From NCBI GenBank assembly GCA_009840165.1, contig VXOG01000023.1, positions 1-64,000 on the forward strand: DNA of 64,000 bases, read 5' to 3'. A model generated the notes under the pieces. It was not told the DNA's origin, searched no databases, and saw only the letters and a list, made by a program, of their open reading frames with translations. How positions within the stretch are numbered: the stretch's first letter is position 1; each line of letters starts with the position of its first letter. The position numbers and the translations under genes were made by a program. This document shows, piece by piece, positions 1 through 7,867 of this stretch. This DNA comes from Chloroflexota bacterium (GTDB lineage Bacteria > Chloroflexota > Dehalococcoidia > Lucifugimonadales > UBA3495).

Positions 1-1124
1 GTCCCACACCGCCGCTGCCCATCGGACCGGGCAGCGAGATGCTGGCCCGCGCCTTCAACAAACTGGGCTGGCACTGGTGGTCGTCGGACAACGCCGTCGC
101 ATCCACGCAGTACGACGGTCGCCAGGCCGACGTGGGCGAATACCTGCGCTCCCCCTCCAGCAGCGACATAATCTTCTGGCCCGGCGCGCTCAAGCAGGGC
201 GCCCGCCTCATCACCCACGCCCGCGTCCGCGAGATCCTGGTGGACGAGAACGGTCGGGCCACCGGCGCGGCCTACTACGATCACAACGGCAACCTCCAGG
301 CGCAGTATGCCAAGGTGGTGGTGCTGGCCTGCAATGGCATCGGAACTTCCCGGCTGCTGCTGAACTCTAAGTCAGCCCTGTTCCCCGACGGCCTCGCCAA
401 CAGCAGCGGGCAGGTCGGACGCAACCTGATGCATCACCCCTGCGGCTACGTGCTCGGCCTGTTCGACGAGGACCTGGGGCCGGACGACGGCCCGCGCGGT
501 TCGTCCATGCTGAGCCAGGAGTTCTACGAGACCGACCTGCGCCGGGGCTTCGTGCGCGGCTACGACATGCAGATTTCCAACGTGGGCGGCGCGCCCTTGC
601 AGCTCGCCCTGGGCGGCCTGGTCGGCCAGCAAGTCCAATGGGGCGAGGGACACCACCGCGATTTCGCTGAGCGCTTCCGCCACCAGATGGGCATCGTCAT
701 CATGACCGAAGACCTGCCCGAAGAGCACAACCGCGTCACCCTCGACCCGACCCTCACCGACGGCGACGGCATCCCCGCGCCCAAGATCGACTACACCGTC
801 AGCGACAACACGTGGGCCATCCTGGACCACGGCATCGCCCGCGCCACCGAGGTACTGGAGGCCGCCGGAGCCAAGCGGGTTATATCGTCCCGGCTACGAC
901 GCAACGCCGGCTGGCATTTGCTGGGCACCGCCCGCATGGGAACCGACCCCGACCGTTCGGTGGTGGACCGCTGGGGCCGCGCCCACGACGTGCCCAATTT
1001 GTTCATCATCGACGGCAGCATCTTCACCACCGGCGCCTGCATCAACCCAACCACCACCATCCAGGCGCTGGCCCTGCGCACCGCTGACTACCTCAAGGGC
1101 GAGGGTTCATCAGCCATCGCGTGA
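1..1124 (+). CDS. GMC-family oxidoreductase, C-terminal part (5' end outside window)
   Basis: The frame is open from base 3 and has no start of its own, so this is the C-terminal ~370 residues of a longer protein; the ATG at base 39 is internal. GMC enzymes oxidise alcohols, sugars or sterols with FAD. The visible part holds a middle segment ending ACNGIGTSRLLLNS, typical of the FAD/substrate region. It also holds the C-terminal GMC domain: GWHLLGTARMG carries the conserved active-site His, and FIIDGSIF and INPTTTIQALALR form the closing FAD-binding segment with the second catalytic residue (Asn). The Rossmann-fold N-terminus is missing because of the window edge. The substrate cannot be told from sequence; the nearby SDR suggests alcohol or carbonyl metabolism (inference). 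Confidence 0.9.
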   Translation, partial: PTPPLPIGPGSEMLARAFNKLGWHWWSSDNAVASTQYDGRQADVGEYLRSPSSSDIIFWPGALKQGARLITHARVREILVDENGRATGAAYYDHNGNLQAQYAKVVVLACNGIGTSRLLLNSKSALFPDGLANSSGQVGRNLMHHPCGYVLGLFDEDLGPDDGPRGSSMLSQEFYETDLRRGFVRGYDMQISNVGGAPLQLALGGLVGQQVQWGEGHHRDFAERFRHQMGIVIMTEDLPEEHNRVTLDPTLTDGDGIPAPKIDYTVSDNTWAILDHGIARATEVLEAAGAKRVISSRLRRNAGWHLLGTARMGTDPDRSVVDRWGRAHDVPNLFIIDGSIFTTGACINPTTTIQALALRTADYLKGEGSSAIA

Positions 1125-1149
1125 TCTTGTTAAAACACAAGCGGAGAAA

Positions 1150-1689
1150 ATGGTTACAACACACAATGCGCCCACCGCACCATTCGGTGGTGATAAGCGT
1201 GCCATTATCGCCCACCAATTCGGGAGATGGACCGCGTTTTCTGCGATACGGTCGGGCAAACACGTCAAAAGTGGAGATCGCGTCTATCCTGCGCTCGATG
1301 CAGTCCCATTTACACCTCTGTTTGACGGCGGTGCGATTACACTGGACGAATTTGATCGTTGGCACGAAAACGCGGTGTCTGTCATGTGTCAGTCCGTCAG
1401 CCCCACTCGCAATGAACGCTTCAATGTCAGCCACGCGGCGAAAGTCATCGCCGTTTATCTGAAAACGGTTTGCTTTCTGAGTGGGTACGGCCGACCGGGA
1501 TTGGTCGAGGCCATCTCTCCTCCATTTGACCGAGCTCTGATGAAAGAGTTGTCTTTGAAAGACAACACTTTCCCGGAGGAACACGACCATGACGACCACA
1601 TGGAACGAGTAAAGGTAGCACGCCGCGAGGCAGTCAAACGCAAATGCTTACCCATTGAGTTGGAAGCGCTGTGGAGACCCGATGCCTGA
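1150..1689 (+). CDS. hypothetical protein, 179 aa
   Basis: I do not recognise a family. The predicted protein is soluble, with no signal peptide or membrane segment. It has a mixed alpha/beta look in the middle and a basic, charged C-terminus (MERVKVARREAVKRK). An ATG at 1150 follows the GMC gene by 25 bases. Codon use is less GC-rich than its neighbours (for example gtggtgataagcg, tttgatcg), which may mean later acquisition. A 168-codon frame also runs on the opposite strand, but this strand has the better start and follows the upstream gene. Confidence 0.5.
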   Translation: MVTTHNAPTAPFGGDKRAIIAHQFGRWTAFSAIRSGKHVKSGDRVYPALDAVPFTPLFDGGAITLDEFDRWHENAVSVMCQSVSPTRNERFNVSHAAKVIAVYLKTVCFLSGYGRPGLVEAISPPFDRALMKELSLKDNTFPEEHDHDDHMERVKVARREAVKRKCLPIELEALWRPDA

Positions 1690-1725
1690 TTAGGTCCTGC
1701 CTTTCAACGTTCATAAGGAGCAACC

Positions 1726-2103
1726 ATGCCGAAAGTAGTCCACTTTGAATTGCCCTTTGACGACGCGGAGCGCGCCAACAGGTTTTACGCCGACGTGTTC
1801 GGCTGGCAACTCAGCAAGTGGGACGGCCCCGAGGAATACTACTTGCAGAACACCGGCGGGGACGATGAACCCTACGGCATCGGCGGCGCATTAATCTCGC
1901 GCGGTGCGGCGGTCAACTCCGGTGGAACCCTGGTGGTGATCAACGTGGACGACCTGGACGCCTACGTCGCTAAAGTAACCGCCGCCGGCTGCGAGATCGT
2001 AACGCCTCGCACTCCGATACCCGGTGTGGGGCATTTCGCCAACTTCCGCGACACCGAGGGCAACGTGGTGGGCATGTTCATGGACGACGACAACGCGGCG
2101 TAG
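1726..2103 (+). CDS. VOC superfamily (glyoxalase-like) protein
   Basis: The 125-residue protein has the two beta-alpha-beta-beta-beta modules of the vicinal oxygen chelate fold. It opens with VVHFELPFDDAERANRFYADVFGW and ends with ANFRDTEGNVVGMF, the usual metal-site region of the second module. It is a single-domain member, like those near CFP-30B or PhnB-type proteins, and the substrate is unknown. A good ribosome site (aaggag) lies 6-7 bases before the ATG. It stands alone, separated from the neighbouring SDR by a minus-strand gene. Confidence 0.85.
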   Translation: MPKVVHFELPFDDAERANRFYADVFGWQLSKWDGPEEYYLQNTGGDDEPYGIGGALISRGAAVNSGGTLVVINVDDLDAYVAKVTAAGCEIVTPRTPIPGVGHFANFRDTEGNVVGMFMDDDNAA

Positions 2104-2256
2104 TGGCTAATCGTCAGCCGGAGTGGGGTCCGGTTGGGTGGCTGAAGGGTCAGGCGTGCCGTTCTGGGCGGGTGGCTCCGGCTGGACAACCGGCGGCGGA
2201 ACCGCGAAGACTGGACGCCCGCCCGGTTCCGGGTGCGTGTGGTTCACCAGCGCATT

Positions 2257-2290
2257 GATGATTTCAACTTTCAGATGATTTCAACTTTCA
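2257..2290. repeat. 17-bp perfect tandem duplication
   Basis: The 17-mer GATGATTTCAACTTTCA occurs twice head to tail, at 2257-2273 and 2274-2290. It lies at the 3' end of the minus-strand gene that starts at 2618. Because 17 is not a multiple of three, the second copy shifts the reading frame and creates the TGA that now ends that gene. Removing one copy reopens the frame for a further ~50 residues. Confidence 0.95.
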
Positions 2291-2618
2291 TTTGAGCCAT
2301 TTGCTGTGTCATATCTTCGCGCAATCGGTCCATTCTTTCGCATAGATCCCGGTGCCTTTCGTCGATCTTCTCGCTCAGCTCATTGCGGTTGGCAACGATT
2401 TGATCGCTCAATTCTTTGTGGGTGACTGCGTTTTGCTCGCTGAGTTCTTTATGAGATTCGGCGTTGGACTCCGTGAGACGGTAGATCCGATTAGCCAGCC
2501 AGAAAAACCCTGTCCCACCGAGGATGGCCAAGGCTACTATGATGCCGCCCAGCACGCTGATAATGGTTATTTCCAGTCCGTTCCCCATTGCCGCATCCCG
2601 CGTATTATACTGAGCCAA
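2271..2618 (-). CDS. small membrane protein with coiled coil, C-terminally truncated by a duplication
   Basis: The 115-residue product has one N-terminal transmembrane helix (about residues 14-38, ITIISVLGGIIVALAILGG). A charged coiled coil follows, with degenerate repeats of HKELSEQN, and would face the cytoplasm or the outside. The start may be the ATG of residue 11 (MGNGLEI). The stop lies inside a 17-bp tandem duplication. If one copy is deleted, the frame continues to a TAG at 2107-2109 and adds a Pro-rich tail (FAVPPPVVQPEPPAQNG...). The longer form, about 164 residues, may be ancestral. Function unknown. Confidence 0.7.
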   Translation of the reverse strand: MAQYNTRDAAMGNGLEITIISVLGGIIVALAILGGTGFFWLANRIYRLTESNAESHKELSEQNAVTHKELSDQIVANRNELSEKIDERHRDLCERMDRLREDMTQQMAQMKVEII

Positions 2619-2682
2619 TTATCCGGCGGTGGCTAGACCGCTGTCAACGCAACCACCGGCATCCCACATAGTGAGGTAAAGC

Positions 2683-3459
2683 ATGGGCCGAATGGACGGC
2701 AAGGTAGCCATCATCAGCGGTGGCTCCCGCGGTATGGGCGCCGAGGAAGTCAACCTGTTCGCCAAAGAGGGCGCAAGGGTAGTCTTTGGAGATATTCTCG
2801 ATGACCTGGGGCAGCAGGTTGAGGCAGACTGCCGCGCCGATGGCCTGGACGTCGCCTACACCCACCTGGACGTCACCGTCGAATCTGACTGGGAAGCCAT
2901 CGTCGCGCTGGCCGAGGAACGCTACGGCCGGCTGGACGCGCTGGTCAACAACGCCGGCATCAGCATCTCCGTCGAGGGCGGCGCCCGCAACATCTCGCTG
3001 GAAGATACCAGCGAAGAGCAATGGGATCGCGTCATGGACATCAACTCCAAGGGCGTTTTCCTCGGCACCAAGACGGCGATTCCGGCCATGCGCCGAGCCG
3101 GCGGCGGCTCCATCGTCGACATCTCATCCATCGCCGGCCTGTCGGGAGCCTGGTCGCGCTCCCATCCTTACAACGCATCCAAGGGAGCGGTGCGGCTGTT
3201 CACCAAGGCAACAGCCATCCAGTACGCCCGCGAGGGCATCCGCTGCAACTCGGTGCATCCCGGGCCATTCATGACGCCCATGAGCGCGTCCACCTACGAC
3301 GACCCCGAGGTTGCGGCGCAGCGACTGGCCCTGGTGCCCCTGGGCCGGCGCGCCCATCCCATCGAGGTAGCCTACGGCGTACTGTACCTGGCGTCGGACG
3401 AAGCGTCGTTCGTCACCGGCGCCGAGTTGGTCATCGATGGCGGGTGTGTTGCCCAGTAG
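2683..3459 (+). CDS. short-chain dehydrogenase/reductase (SDR), classical
   Basis: This is a 258-residue classical SDR, an NAD(P)-dependent oxidoreductase of alcohols or ketones, often annotated as 3-alpha-(or 20-beta)-hydroxysteroid dehydrogenase-like. The dinucleotide site is SGGSRGMG (residues 12-19) instead of the usual TGxxxGxG. NNAG is present near residue 90, and the catalytic YxxxK is Tyr163/Lys167 (YNASK). A ribosome site (gaggta) precedes the ATG. It is clearly paralogous to the SDRs at 11246 and 13453, and has an insertion (VEGGARNIS) after NNAG that they lack. Cofactor preference is not settled by eye; Asp at the end of strand 2 (FGDILDD) suggests NAD. Confidence 0.9.
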   Translation: MGRMDGKVAIISGGSRGMGAEEVNLFAKEGARVVFGDILDDLGQQVEADCRADGLDVAYTHLDVTVESDWEAIVALAEERYGRLDALVNNAGISISVEGGARNISLEDTSEEQWDRVMDINSKGVFLGTKTAIPAMRRAGGGSIVDISSIAGLSGAWSRSHPYNASKGAVRLFTKATAIQYAREGIRCNSVHPGPFMTPMSASTYDDPEVAAQRLALVPLGRRAHPIEVAYGVLYLASDEASFVTGAELVIDGGCVAQ

Positions 3460-3526
3460 AGCGGCGGCAAGTAAGATAGCCTCGGTACATCAAACTCACC
3501 ACACACTTTGAAAAGGGAGATAAATC

Positions 3527-4474
3527 ATGCCTGAAACCTATGGGCAGGGAGATTTTCAGTACACCTTCGTTGCGGACTGGCTGAAGCTGCCGGACGGGAT
3601 GCGCCTGCTGGAGTGCCCCGGCGTGGCCGTGGACGGCAACGACCGCGTGTTCATCCTGACCCGCGGCGAACACCCCATCATGGTCTTCGACAAAGACGGC
3701 AACTTCGAGCGTTCCTTCGGCCAGGGCCACTTCAGCGAGAACCGCACCCACGGCTTGTACTACAGCGAGGCCGACGACACGCTGCTGGCCGCTGACGACG
3801 GCATACACACCATCCAGAAATTCAGCGTTACCGGCGAAAAACTCATGGAGATCGGCGAGAAGAACCATCCGGCCCCGCGCTGGAGCGGCCAGCCCTTCAA
3901 CCGGCCCACTTCCGCCGCCATTCGCCCCAGCAACGGCGATATCTACATCTCCGACGGGTACGGCAACTCCCGCATCCACGTGTACACCGCCGAGGGCGAG
4001 TACAAGTTCTCCTGGGGAGAGCCGGGCATTGACGCCGGCCAGTTCATTCGCCCGCACAACATCGCCTTCGACGAGGATGAACGGGTGTACGTGGTTGACC
4101 GAGAGTGCCACCGCATCCAGCTTTTCGACACCGACGGCAACTTCCTGACCATGTGGAGCAATATCCACCGCCCCGATGCCATGGTGTACTGGGGTGGCCA
4201 CATCTACGTCGGCGAGCTCAACGGCATGGGCGGCGTGGACGACGCGCCGGGCCTCGGCCACCGCGTCACCATCTACGACCGGGACGGCGACCGGGTATGC
4301 GTGTTCGGAGCGCCGGAAGAGGGCGAGGGCCCCGGCCAGTTCATCGCGCCCCACGGCATCGCCGTGGACAGCACCGGCGCGGTGTACGTGTCAGAAGTTT
4401 CCTACACCATCCGCGGCAGCCACATGGACCCGCCGCAAGAGCTACGCAGCTTCTCCAAATACGCTAAGGCGTAG
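3527..4474 (+). CDS. NHL-repeat six-bladed beta-propeller protein
   Basis: The 315-residue protein has recurrent NHL-type blades such as CPGVAVDGNDRVFILTR, RPHNIAFDEDERVYVVDR and APHGIAVDSTGAVYVSE. These resemble the peptidyl-alpha-hydroxyglycine amidating-lyase-like beta-propellers common in environmental bacteria. There is no signal peptide, so it is probably cytoplasmic. The start ATG has a strong ribosome site (aaaggga). It follows the SDR by 67 bases in the same direction and may be cotranscribed. An enzymatic role such as lactonase or lyase is possible, but I see no decisive catalytic residues. Confidence 0.8.
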   Translation: MPETYGQGDFQYTFVADWLKLPDGMRLLECPGVAVDGNDRVFILTRGEHPIMVFDKDGNFERSFGQGHFSENRTHGLYYSEADDTLLAADDGIHTIQKFSVTGEKLMEIGEKNHPAPRWSGQPFNRPTSAAIRPSNGDIYISDGYGNSRIHVYTAEGEYKFSWGEPGIDAGQFIRPHNIAFDEDERVYVVDRECHRIQLFDTDGNFLTMWSNIHRPDAMVYWGGHIYVGELNGMGGVDDAPGLGHRVTIYDRDGDRVCVFGAPEEGEGPGQFIAPHGIAVDSTGAVYVSEVSYTIRGSHMDPPQELRSFSKYAKA

Positions 4475-4498
4475 CCGCGTACCGCCATAACCACAACG

Positions 4499-4524
4499 TA
4501 GGGGCGAATGATTATTCGCCCCTA
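4499..4524. repeat. 26-bp palindrome, copy 1
   Basis: Arms TAGGGGCGAAT and ATTCGCCCCTA around GATT-type centre bases; it can fold into a long hairpin. It lies 25 bases after the NHL protein gene. One of nine copies in the window. Confidence 0.95.
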
Positions 4525-4590
4525 TCGCATCAGCGGGTGGTAGAATCATATCCATCGATCAAAGACGCCCGGCGCAGCGGAGCCCGCATC

Positions 4591-4974
4591 ATGGCCATCC
4601 CTGAAACCAGCGAAACCGTCAAGATAAATCGGCAGGTCAAGGCTCACCTGGATGCTGCCGACCGGGAGTTGATGGTGGCTGACACCGTGAAAAGCTCCGC
4701 AGAGTTGTGGGCCGCCGTGCGCCTGGCTGCCGTTCTGACGCTGAAACGGCGTGGTCTGCCCCATGAGACGGACGACGAAATCATGGAATCCATCAAAGTC
4801 GTTGACGACGCTGAGAGCGCCGAGGGCAAAATCTTGCGGAAATACATGGGAGTGCGCGGGTTTTATTACAACGCTGAGAACGACTACATGGAGCTGGGCG
4901 AGTTCCTGTTCTGTCGCCCCGGGGCTACCGAATTCGTTGACCAGATGCAGGAGCTGTACGAGCAAGGCTCGTGA
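4591..4974 (+). CDS. small HEPN/PaREP1-like protein, 127 aa
   Basis: The frame is open from a GTG at 4537, but that stretch holds a likely -10 box (tagaat, about 4541-4546). The ATG at 4591 (MAIPETSE) is therefore the better start. The protein is all-helical, with an Ala/Leu-rich first half (SSAELWAAVRLAAVLTLKRRG) and an acidic second half. This pattern resembles PaREP1/HEPN-like proteins, alpha-helical bundles often linked to RNA or toxin systems; the assignment is by pattern only. It is the first gene of a tight run reaching the UGSC selenoprotein; its TGA overlaps the ATG of the next gene. Confidence 0.65.
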   Translation: MAIPETSETVKINRQVKAHLDAADRELMVADTVKSSAELWAAVRLAAVLTLKRRGLPHETDDEIMESIKVVDDAESAEGKILRKYMGVRGFYYNAENDYMELGEFLFCRPGATEFVDQMQELYEQGS

Positions 4975-5357
4975 TGACTTTTGACGAGTACGTCGCCGGC
5001 GCGCGGGACTGCGTTGAGCAAGCTCAGTACCTGACTGAAACCGGCCGACGCCGGCTAGCCTCGGAAGCCCTATGGTTAGCCGTGAAGTACGCCATCAATG
5101 CCCTTGCATTAGCAACTGATCAGGAGTCAGGCAAGTACCAGCACAAAAGAGCCGTCGTATCCTGGCTGGCAACTGAAATTGGCGAACCTGAACTCGTCGA
5201 GGCACTGCGGACAGCAATGCAAATCCACGCGGACGCAGACAAAGGCTTTATGGAAGAGTCCGATTTACTGCAATACCAAGTGCAGACCGGATACTTTGTT
5301 GATCTGCTACTGCAAGTTGCCACTAGATTAAACAACACCCCGAGGCAAACAAATTGA
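4974..5357 (+). CDS. small HEPN/PaREP1-like protein, 127 aa
   Basis: This helical protein begins MTFDEYVAGARDCVEQAQYL and continues with RRRLASEALWLAVKYAINALA, the layout of PaREP1/HEPN-like proteins. The start is the ATG at 4974, overlapping the upstream TGA as TGATG; a GTG three bases earlier is also possible. Its own TGA overlaps the TTG start of the next gene (TTGA). Such overlaps suggest translational coupling of three genes. It is probably a divergent paralogue of its upstream neighbour. I see no clear R-x4-6-H catalytic motif, so RNase activity is not supported. Confidence 0.65.
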   Translation: MTFDEYVAGARDCVEQAQYLTETGRRRLASEALWLAVKYAINALALATDQESGKYQHKRAVVSWLATEIGEPELVEALRTAMQIHADADKGFMEESDLLQYQVQTGYFVDLLLQVATRLNNTPRQTN

Positions 5358-6421
5358 CCACAACCTTCACCGACACCACTACCGCTTCCTGGGATGATGC
5401 CCTTTCCGCAATTGAGAAGGGCTACGAACTCGGGTGGAGCGACGGCTTGCCCGTCGTTCCGCCCACTACGGCGCGCGTCGCCGAGTTCATCGGCTACGCC
5501 GGCCGGCCGCCCGATGAGGAGCTTGGCGAGCTTCCCGAGCGCCGCCGCGTCATCACCGTGGAAAAGGCTGCCGCCAACGCCGTGATGGCCGGCTGTCTGC
5601 CCGAGTATTTTCCCGTCGTACTGGCCGCCACCGAGGCTATGCTGGACCCGGTGTTCAACTTGGTCGGCCCGTCCTCCAGCATGGGCGGCGCCGCAATTTT
5701 ATGCATCGTCAACGGACCCGTGCGCGAGCAGATCGGCCTGAACAGCCGCAATAACCTGTTCGGCCCCGGCAACCGCGCCAACGGAACCATCGGGCGCTCC
5801 ATCCGACTCATCCTGATGAACGCCTGCGCCGCCGTCCCTGGCCTGTTCGACCGCAGCGTCATTGGGCACCCTGGCAAGTACACCTACTGCATCGCCGAGG
5901 CCGAGGACGAAACCCACTGGACGCCCCTGCACGTGGAGCGCGGCTTCGACGCCGGCGACAGCACGGTAACGGTTTTCGCCGGTGAAAGCCCCCGTCAGAT
6001 TCGCGCCGTCGGCCGACCCGAGGCCATCCTGTACGCAATGGCCGATGTCGCCTCGTCGCTGGGCACGTCCATGTCCACCTCCGGCTCCGTCGGCGACGTT
6101 TCCGTCGGCATCCGCCAGGGGCAGATTGTGGTAACATTCGCCGGCAACAGCAACCTGTGGCGCGACTGGACGAAAGACCGGATACGCGAGTACCTGCACG
6201 CCAACATCCAGCGCTCCGTAGCCGACCTGAAACGCGGCCTCGTCCTCCGCGGAGACATCGAACCTGGCGACGAATCAACCATGGTACCGTTAATCCCCGA
6301 ACCGGAGGACATTCTGGTGTTGTTCGCCGGCGGCGAAGAATCCAACATGGCGTCGGTCATCCCCAGCTGGGGCCCAAAGGTCGGCTCCACTGCCGTTACT
6401 AAACCAGTGCATATGCCCTGA
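5354..6421 (+). CDS. conserved protein of unknown function, 355 aa, linked to UGSC selenoprotein
   Basis: A TTG start overlaps the preceding stop. The protein begins with an acidic helix (WDDALSAIEKGYELGWSDG), then has a conserved-looking core (MAGCLPEYFP, GPSSSMGGAAILCIVNGP, NNLFGPGNRANGTIGR, HPGKYTYCIAEAEDETHW). It ends with a glycine-rich domain (FAGGEESNMASVIPSWG). It has four Cys in the core and no signal peptide or membrane helix. I recall similar proteins being encoded next to UGSC proteins, and here only one small gene separates them, so a shared redox or thiol pathway is plausible (inference). No catalytic assignment can be made from sequence. Confidence 0.75.
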   Translation: MTTTFTDTTTASWDDALSAIEKGYELGWSDGLPVVPPTTARVAEFIGYAGRPPDEELGELPERRRVITVEKAAANAVMAGCLPEYFPVVLAATEAMLDPVFNLVGPSSSMGGAAILCIVNGPVREQIGLNSRNNLFGPGNRANGTIGRSIRLILMNACAAVPGLFDRSVIGHPGKYTYCIAEAEDETHWTPLHVERGFDAGDSTVTVFAGESPRQIRAVGRPEAILYAMADVASSLGTSMSTSGSVGDVSVGIRQGQIVVTFAGNSNLWRDWTKDRIREYLHANIQRSVADLKRGLVLRGDIEPGDESTMVPLIPEPEDILVLFAGGEESNMASVIPSWGPKVGSTAVTKPVHMP

Positions 6422-6463
6422 CATTTCGCCAAGGCAATTTACCAACCAGATACGGAACAATCT

Positions 6464-6847
6464 ATGACCATCGCCGATCGTTCAGCCGATGCCATTTTCG
6501 CCGACGCCCGTTTTCTCTATGACGACGCGCTGGAGATGCTTGAGCTAGGCAAGATACGCAATGCTGCCGAAAAAGCATGGGGCGCCACCAAGCGAGCCAC
6601 TGACGGCCTGATCTTGGCGCGAACCGGGTACGAGCCTGAGCGAACGCCCGAGACGTCGGCCGAATTAAGGCTGCTGGCTGGACGGGATAGTGCTGTTCGC
6701 ACCCTCGTCGGACGCTATTACTCCCGGCAGGGTGTGTTGCATGGCGACTGCTTCTATTTGGGACTGTGCGAGCCGTTGGAAGACACGGAGCGCCGCATTC
6801 GGGAAACCGCCGACTATATCGCCGACGCCGAACGATTGGCAACGTAG
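6464..6847 (+). CDS. PaREP1/HEPN-like protein, 127 aa
   Basis: This all-helical protein has the signature NAAEKAWGATKRATDGLIL near residue 30 and a C-terminal helix with YYSRQGVLHGDCFYLG. It matches the general PaREP1/HEPN pattern. It is clearly paralogous to the gene cut by the right edge of the window (63860), which shares DAAEKAWCATKRAT. It lies between the 355-residue gene and the selenoprotein gene, 12 bases before the latter, so it is probably cotranscribed. No active-site motif is evident. Confidence 0.75.
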   Translation: MTIADRSADAIFADARFLYDDALEMLELGKIRNAAEKAWGATKRATDGLILARTGYEPERTPETSAELRLLAGRDSAVRTLVGRYYSRQGVLHGDCFYLGLCEPLEDTERRIRETADYIADAERLAT

Positions 6848-6859
6848 AGGAGAATTCAC

Positions 6860-7396
6860 ATGGCAACCCAACAATACACTCTGGTCAACCCCGTTACCGA
6901 ACCCATCATCGCCCCCTTTGACGGCGCGCCCCGCCTGCCCTCGCTGGCCGGCACCCGCGTCGGCCTGATCGACGACAGCAAGCGCAACGCCGACGTGCTG
7001 TTGGAAGAGCTGGCCGAGGTGCTGCGTAACCGCTACGAGATCCGCGAGGTGCGCTGGCTCCGCAAGCCCAGCGCGTCCCGTCCTGCCGATCCGGTCGAGT
7101 TGGAGGAGTTGGTGGCCAACGTGGACTCGGTGGTGGTTGCCATCGGCGATTGAGGAAGCTGTAGCGCGTGCAGTGTGCACGACGGAATCCATGTTGAGCA
7201 GGCCGGCCTTCCCTCCGCCACCATTTGCACCGACCGGTTTATTCCCACTGCCAAAGGCATGGCCAAAATGTGGGGCGCGGAAGACTACCCTACCATTTTC
7301 ACCGAGCATCCCATCGAGAACCTGGATCGCCCGGCCCTGCGTGAACGCGCCGAGGGTCTGGCCACGGAGGTGGCCGCCATCCTCACCGGAGGCTGA
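6860..7396 (+). CDS. UGSC-family selenoprotein (in-frame TGA = selenocysteine)
   Basis: The frame is 179 codons when the TGA at 7151-7153 is read through. On both sides it encodes one continuous protein: residues 1-97 end DSVVVAIGD, then TGA, then GSCSACSVHDGIHVEQAG. The motif is U98-G-S-C101-S-A-C104, the defining motif of the UGSC selenoprotein family reported from marine metagenomes, in which Cys can replace Sec. The first half has a Rossmann-like pattern (RVGLIDDSKRNADVLLEEL). A strong ribosome site (gaggag) precedes the ATG. A SECIS-like hairpin starts 13 bases after the TGA. The U/C motif suggests thiol-redox chemistry, but the substrate is unknown. Without readthrough the product would stop at 97 residues. 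Confidence 0.9.
7167..7181 (+). promoter_or_regulatory. candidate bacterial SECIS hairpin (UGSC gene)
   Basis: A perfect 6-bp stem CGTGCA/TGCACG closes a 3-nt loop GTG (7173-7175). Nineteen bases separate the TGA from the loop. Bacterial SECIS elements are expected just downstream of UGA, with the apical loop about 16-37 nt away and a G at the start of the loop, and this one fits. Confidence 0.7.
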
Positions 7397-7420
7397 TTCG
7401 CGGAACATATCGATACCTTG

Positions 7421-7446
7421 TAGGGGCGAATGATCATTCGCCCCTA
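7421..7446. repeat. 26-bp palindrome, copy 2
   Basis: Same arms as copy 1 but with the centre TGATCA, making it a perfect palindrome. It sits 24 bases after the UGSC stop and could act as a transcript end. Confidence 0.95.
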
Positions 7447-7474
7447 CGCTTTGTGCGCCCGATTGGAGGACGAC

Positions 7475-7867
7475 ATGACCGAAACATCACCCGTCTCCGA
7501 AACGCTCAGCGCCCGCTACTGGACGCTACCACGCGTTAGAGCCGTCGCGGCGATCGCGTTACTGGGATCCATGACCGTCGGCGTCGTCATACTGATCGTG
7601 CTGTTGGTATCCCTCTATCCGTCTCTGAGGGTCACCGCGCAGAACTTGGAAAGGGTCAGCGAGGCCATGGCCGTTTCAGCGGAAAACCTGGCGGACGTAT
7701 CCGATGAAGCCGCGCTGAACTTGGCCGAAACGTCTGCCAATCTCAACGAAGCCGCCGAGAACATCAATAATGTCTCTGCGAGCCTTGAGAGAAACTCGGT
7801 GGACGATAGCATCGCCGAAACCATCATCCGGCTGCTGGAACAGAGCGAGCAGCGCAACAGCCGCTAA
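7475..7867 (+). CDS. single-pass membrane protein with coiled coil
   Basis: The ATG at 7475 follows a good ribosome site (ggagga); an upstream ATG at 7430 is inside the palindrome and is unlikely. The 130-residue product has one transmembrane helix (about residues 24-50, AAIALLGSMTVGVVILIVLL). A long Ala/Asn/Glu-rich helix follows, with repeats like NLADVSDEAALNLAETSANLNEAAENINNVSASL, resembling the coiled coils of MCP-like or MlaD-like proteins. Function is unknown. Its stop overlaps the convergent Trm112-like gene. Confidence 0.7.
   Translation: MTETSPVSETLSARYWTLPRVRAVAAIALLGSMTVGVVILIVLLVSLYPSLRVTAQNLERVSEAMAVSAENLADVSDEAALNLAETSANLNEAAENINNVSASLERNSVDDSIAETIIRLLEQSEQRNSR

Noticed and set aside
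4972-4976. TGA between the two HEPN-like genes as another Sec codon
   Set aside because: The next gene has its own start overlapping the TGA, a complete fold of its own and no hairpin; it is an ordinary coupled stop.
5354-5357. TGA at the end of the second HEPN-like gene as Sec
   Set aside because: It overlaps a TTG start in another frame, typical translational coupling.
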